Origin: Brasilonema sennae CENA114
Lineage (GTDB): Bacteria > Cyanobacteriota > Cyanobacteriia > Cyanobacteriales > Nostocaceae
DNA: 64,000 bases
Reading direction: 5' to 3'
Assembly: GCF_006968745.1 (NCBI RefSeq)
Contig: NZ_CP030118.1
Coordinates: 3,918,674 to 3,982,673 of the forward strand
Part shown: piece after piece, positions 54,503 through 62,859 of the stretch
How the letters are laid out: each line of letters starts with the position of its first letter
Numbering within the stretch: position 1 is the stretch's first letter
The notes under the pieces: generated by a model
Database searches by the model: none
The model's input: only the letters and a program-made list of their open reading frames with translations
Told to the model about the DNA's origin: nothing
Program-made: the position numbers and the translations under genes

Positions 54503-56263
54503 GTGGTAAAAGCACGTAGAATTCGATTCCGTTTTGGTCTGCTAGCCCTTGCCGTTGGTACCGCCCTCTTGCAGCCTATGGTGGCGCGTACACAAGATGC
54601 ACCCGAAGCAGGTAGTGGTCGCATTGAGCGCGAAGCTGTCATTACTCAGAAGTATATGGCAGTAGCAGCTAACCCTCTAGCATCAGCAGCAGGTAGTGAA
54701 ATTCTCCGTGCTGGAGGAAGTGCGGTTGATGCGGCGATCGCTATCCAATTAGTACTCGGCTTAGTTGAGCCACAGTCCTCTGGACTGGGTGGAGGGGCTT
54801 TCCTCGTTTACTACGATGCTAAAGCTAAACAACTTCGTACCTATGATGGTAGAGAAACTGCTCCAGCTGCTGCTAAACCAGACCGTTTTCTTGATGCGGA
54901 TGGCAAAGCGCTACAGTTCTACGATGCTGTTGTTGGCGGAAAATCTGTAGGTGTGCCTGGGGCAGTCAGGATGCTAGAACTGGCACACAAGAAACATGGC
55001 AGGTTACCTTGGAAGCAACTTTTTCAACCTGCGATCAAACTGGCTGAAAAAGGCTTTCCCATCTCGCCACGCTTGTACACTCTACTGAAGACAGAACAGT
55101 ATCTCCAGCGCACGGAGCGAGCTAGGAACTACTTCTTCCAACCGGATGGCACTCCCAAGCCTGTCGGCACTATACTTGTCAATCGGTCTTATGCCCAGGT
55201 ACTGCGCCAAATTGCCAAGGGAGGTGCTGATGCCTTTTACAAGGGTGAAATTGCTAACGATATCGTTGCTACGGTGCAACAAGCAGGCGTACCAGGCGAT
55301 TTAACAACCACCGATCTAGCAACCTATCAAGCAATAGAACGACCACCAGTGTGTGGGGTTTACCGAGTTTACAAAGTTTGCGGTATGGGTGCTCCAAGTT
55401 CTGGGGGTCTAACCGTGTTACAAATTCTCGGCATCCTCGAAAATTTCAATTTAGCTAGCTTAGAGCCGGCTTCATTAAAGGCAGTGCATCTGTTCTCTGA
55501 AGCTGGACGGCTTGCTTATGCTGACCGGGGATTCTACATAGCCGATCCAGATTTCGTGTCCGTACCATCTAACGAATTGCTCGACCCTGAATACCTCAAG
55601 CGCCGCGCTGCGCTAATAAGTCTTGACCGTGCCTTGACTGAAGCCAAACCTGGTGAGCTACCTTTACAGCCTGCGCTTCTGAGGGGAAAAGATGATTCTC
55701 CAGAGTTTCCTTCCACCAGCCATGTTGCAATTGTTGATCGCTACGGTAACGCGGTGTCGATGACTACTAGTATTGAGGATGCTTTTGGCTCAAGATTGCT
55801 GGTGCGAGGCTTCTTGCTCAACAATGAACTCACAGATTTCTCTTTCTCACCCACAACAAGTGATGGTAAGCCTGTCGCTAATCGGGTAGAACCTGGAAAG
55901 CGCCCCAGAAGTTCGATGGCTCCCATGATGGTGTTTGACCAGCATGGCAAGCTAGTCATGGTGGTTGGCTCTGCAGGTGGTGCGAGAATTATCAACTTCG
56001 TAGCTAAGGCACTGGTTGGAGTACTGGACTGGAAACTCGACAGCCAGCAAGCGTTATCACTGCCAAATTTCGGTAACCGCAATGGTCCAACGGAACTGGA
56101 GGCGGGTACAAGTGTTGCGAACCTCAAGTCTGCGTTAGAAGCGCTCGGTCATTCGGTGCAAGTTGTGGAGCAAACCAGTGGTTCCCACGGCATTATCATA
56201 ACCGAGCAGGGTTTGCTCGGCGGCGCAGATCCCCGTCGCGAAGGAGAAGCTATAGGCAAATAA
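54503..56263 (+). CDS. ggt: Gamma-glutamyltransferase
   Basis: 586 aa from GTG 54503. A signal peptide (about 9-31, FRFGLLALAVGTALLQPMVA) directs it to the periplasm. ANPLASAAGSEILRAGGSAVDAAIAIQLVL (about 57-86) and LGGGAFLVYYD are family signatures; the substrate Arg is in GRETAP (Arg117). The autocatalytic cleavage site and nucleophile is Thr405 in STSHVAIVD, with GNAVSMTTSIEDAFGS after it and GSAGGARI near the end. It cleaves or transfers the gamma-glutamyl group of glutathione. The gene is intact and convergent with the CruP-like gene. Confidence 0.94.
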   Translation: MVKARRIRFRFGLLALAVGTALLQPMVARTQDAPEAGSGRIEREAVITQKYMAVAANPLASAAGSEILRAGGSAVDAAIAIQLVLGLVEPQSSGLGGGAFLVYYDAKAKQLRTYDGRETAPAAAKPDRFLDADGKALQFYDAVVGGKSVGVPGAVRMLELAHKKHGRLPWKQLFQPAIKLAEKGFPISPRLYTLLKTEQYLQRTERARNYFFQPDGTPKPVGTILVNRSYAQVLRQIAKGGADAFYKGEIANDIVATVQQAGVPGDLTTTDLATYQAIERPPVCGVYRVYKVCGMGAPSSGGLTVLQILGILENFNLASLEPASLKAVHLFSEAGRLAYADRGFYIADPDFVSVPSNELLDPEYLKRRAALISLDRALTEAKPGELPLQPALLRGKDDSPEFPSTSHVAIVDRYGNAVSMTTSIEDAFGSRLLVRGFLLNNELTDFSFSPTTSDGKPVANRVEPGKRPRSSMAPMMVFDQHGKLVMVVGSAGGARIINFVAKALVGVLDWKLDSQQALSLPNFGNRNGPTELEAGTSVANLKSALEALGHSVQVVEQTSGSHGIIITEQGLLGGADPRREGEAIGK

Positions 56264-56286
56264 ATTGGTGTAGTGAAAAATTGTAG

Positions 56287-56309
56287 AGACGCGATACATC
56301 GCGTCTTTT
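56287..56309 (+). terminator. Rho-independent terminator after ggt
   Basis: AGACGCGA (56287-56294) pairs with TCGCGTCT (56299-56306) around TACA, followed by TTTTG. It lies 24 nt past the stop of ggt. Confidence 0.7.
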
Positions 56310-56323
56310 GTCAAATCATCAAT

Positions 56324-56393
56324 AGACCTCTCCAAAAATGGCTATGAAACCAATACCCCGCGCTTGCACTAAAAATCATTTTTGGAGAGGTCT
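56324..56393. repeat. Long-stem inverted repeat between convergent ggt and cruP-like genes
   Basis: AGACCTCTCCAAAAATG (56324-56340) is the exact reverse complement of 56377-56393, around a 36-nt loop. The right arm overlaps the stop codon of the minus-strand gene. It could end both transcripts, or be a small palindromic mobile unit. Confidence 0.6.
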
Positions 56394-57930
56394 AATCAGA
56401 ATAATCACTACCAGAACCATACTTCCAGGCATCACTCCAACGATTCCAATAATATTTAGATATACTGGGTAAATTCTTTTTCCACGGTTCTAACATTTGA
56501 CTCAGCCAAAATAAAACAGAGTAAATTCCTAAATTCCCATAGTGAACCATCCAACCGAGTAAAGTTCCCAAACCAACTTGAGGAATAACTTTGCCAATTA
56601 ATCCTGGATGTGTTACGCCAGTTTTTATAAGCGTTTTTGTCAGCGCCGGGAACTGTACCACATCTTGCAAAAATGGTTTGAGTACAGATTCACCGAGTTG
56701 TTGCATTTGTTGAAATACTGTAGACAGGAGTTGATTAATTTGATTTGGATCAATTTTTTGATTAACATCAACACTCATTGCTTTTTGGAATAGCCAAGTC
56801 ACAGCTAAACTAGGTTGGTATGGTTGCAGTGGTGCGATTTGTTTTGCAGATAACTGATCTATTTGTAGCGCCTCGTGAATACCTAATGTTAAACGCTGTA
56901 AGTGACGCACCATCGCACCAAAACCGCCAAAACTCAAGGGAGACTGACTCCCACTGCTATCTCCAACAGGTAAAATGCGATTCCAAGGTGTCTTGAGTGG
57001 AGAACGATAGGAGGGAAAAAAGCCAAATAGCGCTCGTTTAAATGTAAGCTGGCTTAACTCCACGCCTTGATATTCCGGCATTAAACGTAGATAATCCTCA
57101 AATAGAGCTTCTAAACTCAAGCGTTGTGGATTGGCATCCATGTAAGTAAACATGTAAGTCGTTCTACCATCCCTTGCTGGGAAAGCTTCCCAAAAGTATT
57201 GGCATTGATTTTGCACAGGTGTGAATGATAACAGTAAGTCGCCTGTGTGATTTTCTGGAAAACCTTGAGCACAAGTTCCCACAACTAAACAAAGTGCATC
57301 TGGTTTTTGTCCCTGACGTGCTTGCTGGATTATGGGAGAAAGATATCCCATTGCATCAATTAATAACCTGGTTTTGAATTGGTTGTTTACCATCACTCCA
57401 TCAGGATGAACAACTGCTTCTGTAAACGGAGTATTTTCAAATAACTTTCCACCAGATGTAAGAAATCGCTGCTTTAAAGTTTCCAGCAAATAAACTGGAT
57501 CGACACCAATGTTCAGAACATCTCTTACCCAAACTTCTGTACCACCAAAAAAGCTGACTCTTGCGGGATTGTATTGTGTGGCGATCGCCTGTTCTAATTC
57601 TGCATCCGTCAGTAAATTTAACTCCAAGAAAACTTGTAATTCTTTACAAGAAATATTCCATTCTTGCTCTCTACCACGTAACATTGAGCGTTCTATTAAC
57701 GCCACTCGCACTCCCTTCACAGCTAAGGCACAGCCAATTAAAATGCCTAATGTTCCGCCGCAGATGACAACATCCCAATCTATAGCACCCAAAGGTTGCT
57801 GAGTTTCTTTTACGACCATTGGTACAGGAGCGTTATCCTCTCTCACTGATGTCAAAATGCGATCAGCTTGGCGTAACTTATCTAAAATATTTCCTGGTAG
57901 TTGTGAAAGAACATTTTCCGTCAGGGACAT
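56392..57930 (-). CDS. cruP: CruP-like FAD-dependent protein (lycopene cyclase family homologue)
   Basis: 512 aa from ATG 57930; GTG at 57954 would add 8 residues. After about 50 residues comes the Rossmann FAD motif WDVVICGGTLGILIGCALAV with the acidic end VALIERSMLRGREQEWNIS (about 58-95). Next are FFGGTEVWVRDVLNIGVDPVYLLETLKQRF and LLIDAMGYLSPII, then PVGDSSGSQSPLSFGGFGAM (about 325-345). The order and wording match the CruA/CruP branch of cyanobacterial flavoproteins linked to carotenoid cyclisation. CruP itself is reported to have weak or different activity from CruA. The family is fairly sure; the exact name is from memory. Confidence 0.65.
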   Translation of the reverse strand: MSLTENVLSQLPGNILDKLRQADRILTSVREDNAPVPMVVKETQQPLGAIDWDVVICGGTLGILIGCALAVKGVRVALIERSMLRGREQEWNISCKELQVFLELNLLTDAELEQAIATQYNPARVSFFGGTEVWVRDVLNIGVDPVYLLETLKQRFLTSGGKLFENTPFTEAVVHPDGVMVNNQFKTRLLIDAMGYLSPIIQQARQGQKPDALCLVVGTCAQGFPENHTGDLLLSFTPVQNQCQYFWEAFPARDGRTTYMFTYMDANPQRLSLEALFEDYLRLMPEYQGVELSQLTFKRALFGFFPSYRSPLKTPWNRILPVGDSSGSQSPLSFGGFGAMVRHLQRLTLGIHEALQIDQLSAKQIAPLQPYQPSLAVTWLFQKAMSVDVNQKIDPNQINQLLSTVFQQMQQLGESVLKPFLQDVVQFPALTKTLIKTGVTHPGLIGKVIPQVGLGTLLGWMVHYGNLGIYSVLFWLSQMLEPWKKNLPSISKYYWNRWSDAWKYGSGSDYSD

Positions 57931-58840
57931 AATACTAAATTCCACTATAGTCACTATTTGTGATCGTACTAATATAAATTAAAAGTCAAAGTCAATCTTA
58001 AATTTTCCGAAGTTATTTCTCAAGATAGATGATTATAGGAATCCGGTTTTGTTTCTCTTAGCTTGCGTGGCAAAGCCATAGGAACTCGTTGAGGTAGGGA
58101 ACACAACGACCACGCTCAGTGCATCGCAGGCTTCGCTTAACGCTTAACAGAAACTGTACTTAGCTTCGTCAAAATCTGCCGAGGAATTCTATATGAGATA
58201 AATAACTCTTGATTTCATGAAAGAGTCATTAATGAAAGGAAATAGAATTCAACTTGTTTTTCAAGATATAGGACTAAGTAGGTGGGCGCTAAAAAACACA
58301 ACTAAATTAAGAAATGTAAATCGCTTAAAAGCTTCTTTTTAAAAGATTTTTGGCGCTTTACATAAGTTAACATAGTTCGATTTAATCATGCTTACTTACT
58401 TACTATTTGATTTTTGACGAAGCTAGGTACACTTCAAGAGCCTTTTTTCCTGTTAAGCGTTCTCTCCCTACGCAAACAATTTCACCCTTCCGGTGTGCGC
58501 AGAGCGCACGCCAGAAGGCGTTGCAAGAGCGTCTGGTGGAGGAGATACGCCAGATGCCAAGTGAGGGAAACCCTCATCAAGCACTGGTCTGACCAAATCA
58601 AACCGGATTCCTAGTTAAAAGCGAAAAGCGATTAGAATACTAACTTGACATAATGAAGTTTTATGAATTAATTAGTGTTAATGACTAGCAATAGTGTATT
58701 TAAAATTTACCTACTAAATGTAAATTTTTGTTTTTTGTCGTTTGATTAAGCTTGCTTTCTCAATGCAAATCAATTTCAATAGTTTCCTGTTACTAGTCAT
58801 CAACTAAAGATTCGTGGTGTGACGGAGTTAGAGAAAAATA
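57931..58840. other. Gene-free gap holding the long inverted-repeat element
   Basis: Apart from the element at 58036-58613, no gene was recognised. A 36-codon ATG frame lies in the unique centre of the element near 58231 and is too short to support. Confidence 0.4.
58036..58613. mobile_element. Long inverted-repeat element with TAGGAATCCGGTTT ends
   Basis: The ends TAGGAATCCGGTTT (58036-58049) and AAACCGGATTCCTA (58600-58613) are perfect reverse complements. Within each arm the order is the same: an ACGCTTAACAG block, then CTGTAC(T/C)TAG and GCTTCGTCAAAA at the inner edge (58152-58175 left; 58409-58433 right, reversed). The right arm also carries GC-rich dispersed repeat (58480-58600). The roughly 230-bp centre is AT-rich. 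One arm alone occurs at 4510-4575. No transposase. Confidence 0.7.
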
Positions 58841-58987
58841 ATGAAATCTAAGCACGTTCTTCCAGGTCTGTTGCTATCAAGCGTAATTTTTGTGTTGGTC
58901 ACATCTTTTACTAGAAGCGAGGAAATATTAATAAGTGAAGTTGGCAAAGTAGAGCATCCGCCAACACGCCTCGCGGACTCTACTTAA
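58841..58987 (+). pseudogene. Truncated secreted-protein N-terminus
   Basis: A 48-codon frame starts MKSKHVLPGLLLSSVIFVLV and continues TSFTRSEEILISEVGKVEHP, a clear signal peptide followed by a short mature part. It ends in the repeat-like PPTRLADST where GC-rich sequence begins. It looks like the start of a larger exported protein (perhaps an outer-membrane receptor) cut off by a repeat insertion or deletion. No matching continuation lies downstream. Confidence 0.45.
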
Positions 58988-59225
58988 GAAATATTTGTGG
59001 TTACCTTTACACGGGAGGTTGAACTAATCTGACAAATTAGGCGATTAAGTCAGATAGAGCCAACAGCCAAGAGCACACAATGCTCCCGTCGCCTACGTTA
59101 CCAAACACGCCGTCAGTCGAACTTAACTGACAACTAAATCTCCCAAAATCCATGCTCCAAAATTGAGATCCAACAGTGGTGAGCAACTCATTTGCTTTTC
59201 TCCTTATGAATTCCTAAATAGAAAT

Positions 59226-61340
59226 ATGGGTCATTTACATAAAACTTTGGCGCGAAAACCATTCCGACTTCTAGCATTTTTACTTGGCATCATCTTTGCT
59301 TTAGTTTTGGGATGTCAGACTTCGGCACAGCTATCAAATTCGACTGAAATACTGTGGGATACTTACGGCATACCCCACATCTACGGCAAAGATACCCGAA
59401 GTGCATTTCAAGCCTTTGGTTGGGCACAAATGCAAAGTCATGGTAACTTGCTTTTGCGTCTTTACGGTCAAGCACGCGGACGTGCAGCCGAATACTGGGG
59501 AGAAAAATATTTAGAATCAGACCGTTGGGTTCAGACTATGGGAGTTCCAGAACGCGCGAGTTCTTGGTACAAAGCACAAAATCCAACTTTTCGCAACTAT
59601 CTGGATGGTTTTGCTGCTGGAATTAATGCTTATGCTAAGGAGCATGCAGACAAACTTGATGATGAAGTAGAGGTAGTACTGCCAGTCAAAGGGGAAGATG
59701 TACTGGCTCACCTAAACAGAGTCCTGCATTTTACTTTTATTGTCGACCCACAGTCGGTTGCTGGTGTTGCCAAGCAAGAATCAAAAGCCGGGTCTAATGG
59801 TTGGGCGATCGCCCCATCACATTCTGAAAGTGGCAAAGCGATGCTGCTTGCAAATCCACATTTGCCTTGGTCGGATTTATTTTTGTGGTACGAAGCACAA
59901 CTTAAAACTCCCGATATTGATGCTTATGGTGCAACACTTGTTGGAATTCCGGTGTTGGCGATCGCCTTCAACAATAATTTGGGCTGGACTCACACCGTCA
60001 ACACTTACGATGGTTGGGATACGTACTCACTCAAATTAGCAGAAAATGGTTATCGCTTCGATGGCAAAGTTCGTCCCTTCGAGACTAAAACCCTTTCGTT
60101 GAAGGTAAAACAATCTAACGGTACGTTAACCGAACAACCCCTCATCGTCAAACGTTCTGTTCACGGTCCTGTGGTCACACAAAAAGATGGTTCTGCTTTG
60201 GCGTTGCGCGTTGCTGGTCTTGATCGACCTGGTGTGCTTGAGCAATGGTGGGATATGGCGCGTTCCCAAAACCTCACCCAGTTTCAATCTGTTCTCAAGC
60301 GTTTGCAACTACCTATGTTTACGGTGATGTATGCAGACAAAGATGGGCATATCATGCACCTGTTCAACGGTGATGTTCCAATTCGTTCTCAAGGTGATTT
60401 TAAATACTGGGAAGGGATTATTCCTGGTGACACGTCTAAAACACTATGGACGAAAATCCATCCCTACCAAGATTTACCGCGCGTCATTGATCCAAAAAGC
60501 GGTTGGTTGCAAAATACTAATGATCCACCTTGGACAACGACGTATCCTACTGCTATTAAAGCAAACAATTACCCTGCTTACATGGCACCGAGTTCCCTAG
60601 ATTTTCCCGGCAAGTTTCGGACAGAGCGTTCTATAAGAATGCTTTCTGAGGACGACAAAATCTCTTTTGATGAGATGGTGCAATACAAACATTCAACCCG
60701 CATGGAACTGGCAGACCGCATTTTAGATGACTTAATCCCGGCTTCCCGAAAGCAGGGGGGTGAATTAGCGCGGCGAGCAGCTGATGTCCTGTTGGCGTGG
60801 GATAGACAAGCGAATGCAGATTCTAAGGGTGCTGTACTTTTTGCCTCCTGGGCAGAACAGATGAACTTAGATGATAAATCATTTAGCAAACCTTGGAATC
60901 TAGACTCTCCACGTACCACTCCAGACGGTTTAGCCGATCCCAACAAAGCAGTTGCAACACTTGAAGCTGTTGCGGGCAAAATTGAAAAAGCTTATGGAAA
61001 GCTAGATGTCGCGTGGGGAGATGTTTTCCGGCTGCATGTGGGCGATAAGGATTTGCCTGCTAATGGTGGCGATGGAAGTCTCGGTATTTTCCGCGTCGTC
61101 GATTTTGCACCAGGAGCAGAAGGTCGCTTCCAAGCAGTTCAAGGTGATTCGTTCGTCGCTGCTATTGAGTTTTCTCAACCAGTAAAGGCGATGGCGTTGA
61201 TTGGCTATGGTAATGCAACTCAACCAAATTCGCCCCATGTCGGTGATCAGTTACAGTTGTTCACTGGCAAGCAGTTGCGTCCAGTTTGGCGCGAGCGTCA
61301 GGATATTCTAGCGCATTTAGAGGAGCGCAAAGCATTCTGA
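59226..61340 (+). CDS. Penicillin-acylase family lipoprotein (possible acyl-homoserine-lactone acylase)
   Basis: 704 aa from ATG 59226; the TTG-based extension to 59163 adds a non-matching stretch. The N-terminus is a lipoprotein signal with lipobox LVLGC (Cys30). The mature chain starts with ILWDTYGIPHIYGKDTRSAFQAFGWAQMQ, typical of the alpha chain. The autoproteolytic nucleophile is Ser190 in AGSNGWAIAPS, the first residue of the beta chain, followed by LANPHLPW and ALRVAGLDRPG. These Ntn hydrolases split amide bonds; cyanobacterial and Pseudomonas relatives (AiiC, QuiP) degrade AHL signals, so quorum quenching is a reasonable inference. Confidence 0.88.
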   Translation: MGHLHKTLARKPFRLLAFLLGIIFALVLGCQTSAQLSNSTEILWDTYGIPHIYGKDTRSAFQAFGWAQMQSHGNLLLRLYGQARGRAAEYWGEKYLESDRWVQTMGVPERASSWYKAQNPTFRNYLDGFAAGINAYAKEHADKLDDEVEVVLPVKGEDVLAHLNRVLHFTFIVDPQSVAGVAKQESKAGSNGWAIAPSHSESGKAMLLANPHLPWSDLFLWYEAQLKTPDIDAYGATLVGIPVLAIAFNNNLGWTHTVNTYDGWDTYSLKLAENGYRFDGKVRPFETKTLSLKVKQSNGTLTEQPLIVKRSVHGPVVTQKDGSALALRVAGLDRPGVLEQWWDMARSQNLTQFQSVLKRLQLPMFTVMYADKDGHIMHLFNGDVPIRSQGDFKYWEGIIPGDTSKTLWTKIHPYQDLPRVIDPKSGWLQNTNDPPWTTTYPTAIKANNYPAYMAPSSLDFPGKFRTERSIRMLSEDDKISFDEMVQYKHSTRMELADRILDDLIPASRKQGGELARRAADVLLAWDRQANADSKGAVLFASWAEQMNLDDKSFSKPWNLDSPRTTPDGLADPNKAVATLEAVAGKIEKAYGKLDVAWGDVFRLHVGDKDLPANGGDGSLGIFRVVDFAPGAEGRFQAVQGDSFVAAIEFSQPVKAMALIGYGNATQPNSPHVGDQLQLFTGKQLRPVWRERQDILAHLEERKAF

Positions 61341-61370
61341 ATGTAACCAGGGTCACTCGCCCTTCGGGCT

Positions 61371-61404
61371 CAAATTCAAAGTTCAAAGTTCAAAATTCAA
61401 AATT
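61371..61404. repeat. AAATTCAAAGTTC-type heptamer array
   Basis: About four degenerate AATTCAAA/GTTCAAA units just past the acylase gene. A further TTTTGAATT pair lies at about 61551-61572. The gap 61341-61710 has no gene. Confidence 0.65.
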
Positions 61405-61579
61405 AAAGACAATTAGTAGGAGCTTGAACTCTCTACGCTATTGTTGACCACCAAATCAAAGATTATCGTGGGGGCTCTGACCCTCATTAATTAATTCAAA
61501 AAAATTCTTCCGGATTGAACTTTGTTCGCCTTTGGCGTGCCCTTTGGGCATATTTTGAATTTTGAATTCAAAAAAGGTC

Positions 61580-61604
61580 AAAAAGCCTTGATTTCAGGCT
61601 TTTT
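61580..61604. terminator. Bidirectional-type rho-independent terminator
   Basis: AAAAAGCCT (61580-61588) and AGGCTTTTT (61596-61604) make a stem with A-rich and T-rich flanks in both directions. It lies about 240 nt past the acylase stop. Confidence 0.7.
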
Positions 61605-61710
61605 GGCTGTCTGGGATGTTATGCTTATTTACGTGCCTGCTGCACCACTATGTGCTATTGCAATTTTAATATAGGGATATTACTATATCTTAACATTACA
61701 GGTGAGATTG

Positions 61711-61911
61711 ATGGATCGTGGGAAAATAGTTGCAATTATCACAGGTGCGGTTTCCATAATTTTGGCACTTGGCTACCTCCTGCTTGTACAACTGCTAGAC
61801 TTTAGGGGTGAAATGAAACCTGCTCCTATGAGTGAGTCATCGCACCAGTCATCAGTAGTCGCATATATTTTACCAGGAAATGCGCAAGCAATAGTAGAAA
61901 AAATCTACTAA
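61711..61911 (+). CDS. Small single-helix membrane protein, function unknown
   Basis: 66 aa from ATG 61711 (MDRGKIVAIITGAVSIILAL), preceded by AGGTGAG about 5 nt upstream. A single helix (about 6-28) ends GYLLLVQLLDFRGEMKPAPM, followed by a short polar tail. The clean ribosome-binding site and typical composition make it likely to be real. The function is unknown. Its stop lies 150 bp before the left end of TIR element copy C. Confidence 0.6.
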   Translation: MDRGKIVAIITGAVSIILALGYLLLVQLLDFRGEMKPAPMSESSHQSSVVAYILPGNAQAIVEKIY

Positions 61912-62061
61912 CTAGTATGGTACCAAGTAGCATTCAAACAAGAGAGAACTTTTGAGATTGAGTGTGAGCGGTGTAAGAATTATAGCTGGCGTTGCAAACA
62001 GTGATGGAGAAATAGGTGTTGTCGGCAATAATCCGAGCATCGGTAAGCCGCTAGTTGGGCG

Positions 62062-62610
62062 CTCAGATCTTGCATCTGCTTTTTCGTCCGCCAAAAAAAA
62101 TATTGGCTCAAAGCTAAAGTCCGTTAAAACTGACTGGGTAAGTCTTGTAGTCCGTTTTAACTGAGATCTTGCACCCTCCGGGTTCGCCCTTCGGGTAAGC
62201 GCAAAGCGCACGCTACGCGTAAGTCCCAAAGGGACACGCTTACGCGTTCGCTCTTAGCGTGCGCTTGCGCTTACGCCCTTGGCGTGCGCTTGCGCTTACG
62301 CAGTCGCCTCTGTCGGGAGACCCTCCTGCAGCGCTGTCTCACCAGTCGCTCATGGGGAAACCACGCCAGTTGCTCCACTTGGGGAGACCCCAAGACCGCA
62401 CTGGCTCCCCAAGACCGCGCTGGCTCACCATTCTCAATAATCGGGAGGCAGAGCCTCCCAACCCTCGTTCCTGGGCTGCAGCCTGGGAACGAGATATCGA
62501 GGCTCTGCCTCGTTGTTGATACTGGTGCAAGATCTGAGTTTTTACGGACTTGATATATTAGCCTTGAACTTGAGTTCAAGGCGTAATCACCGCTAAGGTG
62601 CAAGATCTCA
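62062..62610. mobile_element. TIR element, copy C (549 bp, with nested insertion)
   Basis: The left end CTCAGATCTTGCAT (62062-62075) and right end GGTGCAAGATCTCA (62597-62610) are those of copies A and B. Left internal parts (TTGGCTCAAAGC, GTCCGTTAAAACTGAC) and right internal parts (CCTTGAACTTGAGTTCAAGG, 62562-62581) have the order of copy B. The middle is interrupted by a second pair of ends (62163-62538). Confidence 0.75.
62163..62538. mobile_element. Nested unit inside copy C carrying GC-rich repeat
   Basis: GAGATCTTGCACC (62163-62175) and GGTGCAAGATCTGAG (62524-62538) bracket a block of GC-rich dispersed repeat (62176-62523; phrases CGGGAGACCCTCC, GCGCTGTCTCACCAGTCGC, GAGGCAGAGCCTCCCA). 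The ends match the outer ends of the host element, as if a related element had inserted into it. Confidence 0.65.
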
Positions 62611-62672
62611 GGTCATAGATTGCAAACAATAATAACTATTAGAATTTTTGAAACTATAAGAATTTCTTAGAG

Positions 62673-62739
62673 TAATCATAGATTAATGATTTAGCTGACT
62701 TATTCCCCTTTGACATAAATATACGGTAATCTATGATTT
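62673..62739. promoter_or_regulatory. Inverted repeat in the ndhF promoter region
   Basis: TAATCATAGATTA (62673-62685) and TAATCTATGATTT (62727-62739) are reverse complements over 12 of 13 positions, 41 bp apart. They lie about 120-190 bp before the ndhF start. CO2-uptake ndhF3 operons are controlled by a LysR-type repressor (NdhR/CcmR) at sites upstream, so this is a candidate operator; the sequence match to the known site is not exact. Confidence 0.4.
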
Positions 62740-62859
62740 AACGAAGATAAAATATAAAATAAAAGTTAAATTTTTCGACTCGCATATCTGTGTTGTCAAA
62801 AACAACGGTTTTTCATTGACAACAGCGTCCTGTTGTGCTGCAAATTGAGAGGAGAATTA

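Noticed and set aside
61952..62164. 70-codon plus-strand frame near the left end of TIR element copy C
   Set aside because: It runs into the element's terminal repeat, has no supporting start signal and no recognisable protein pattern.
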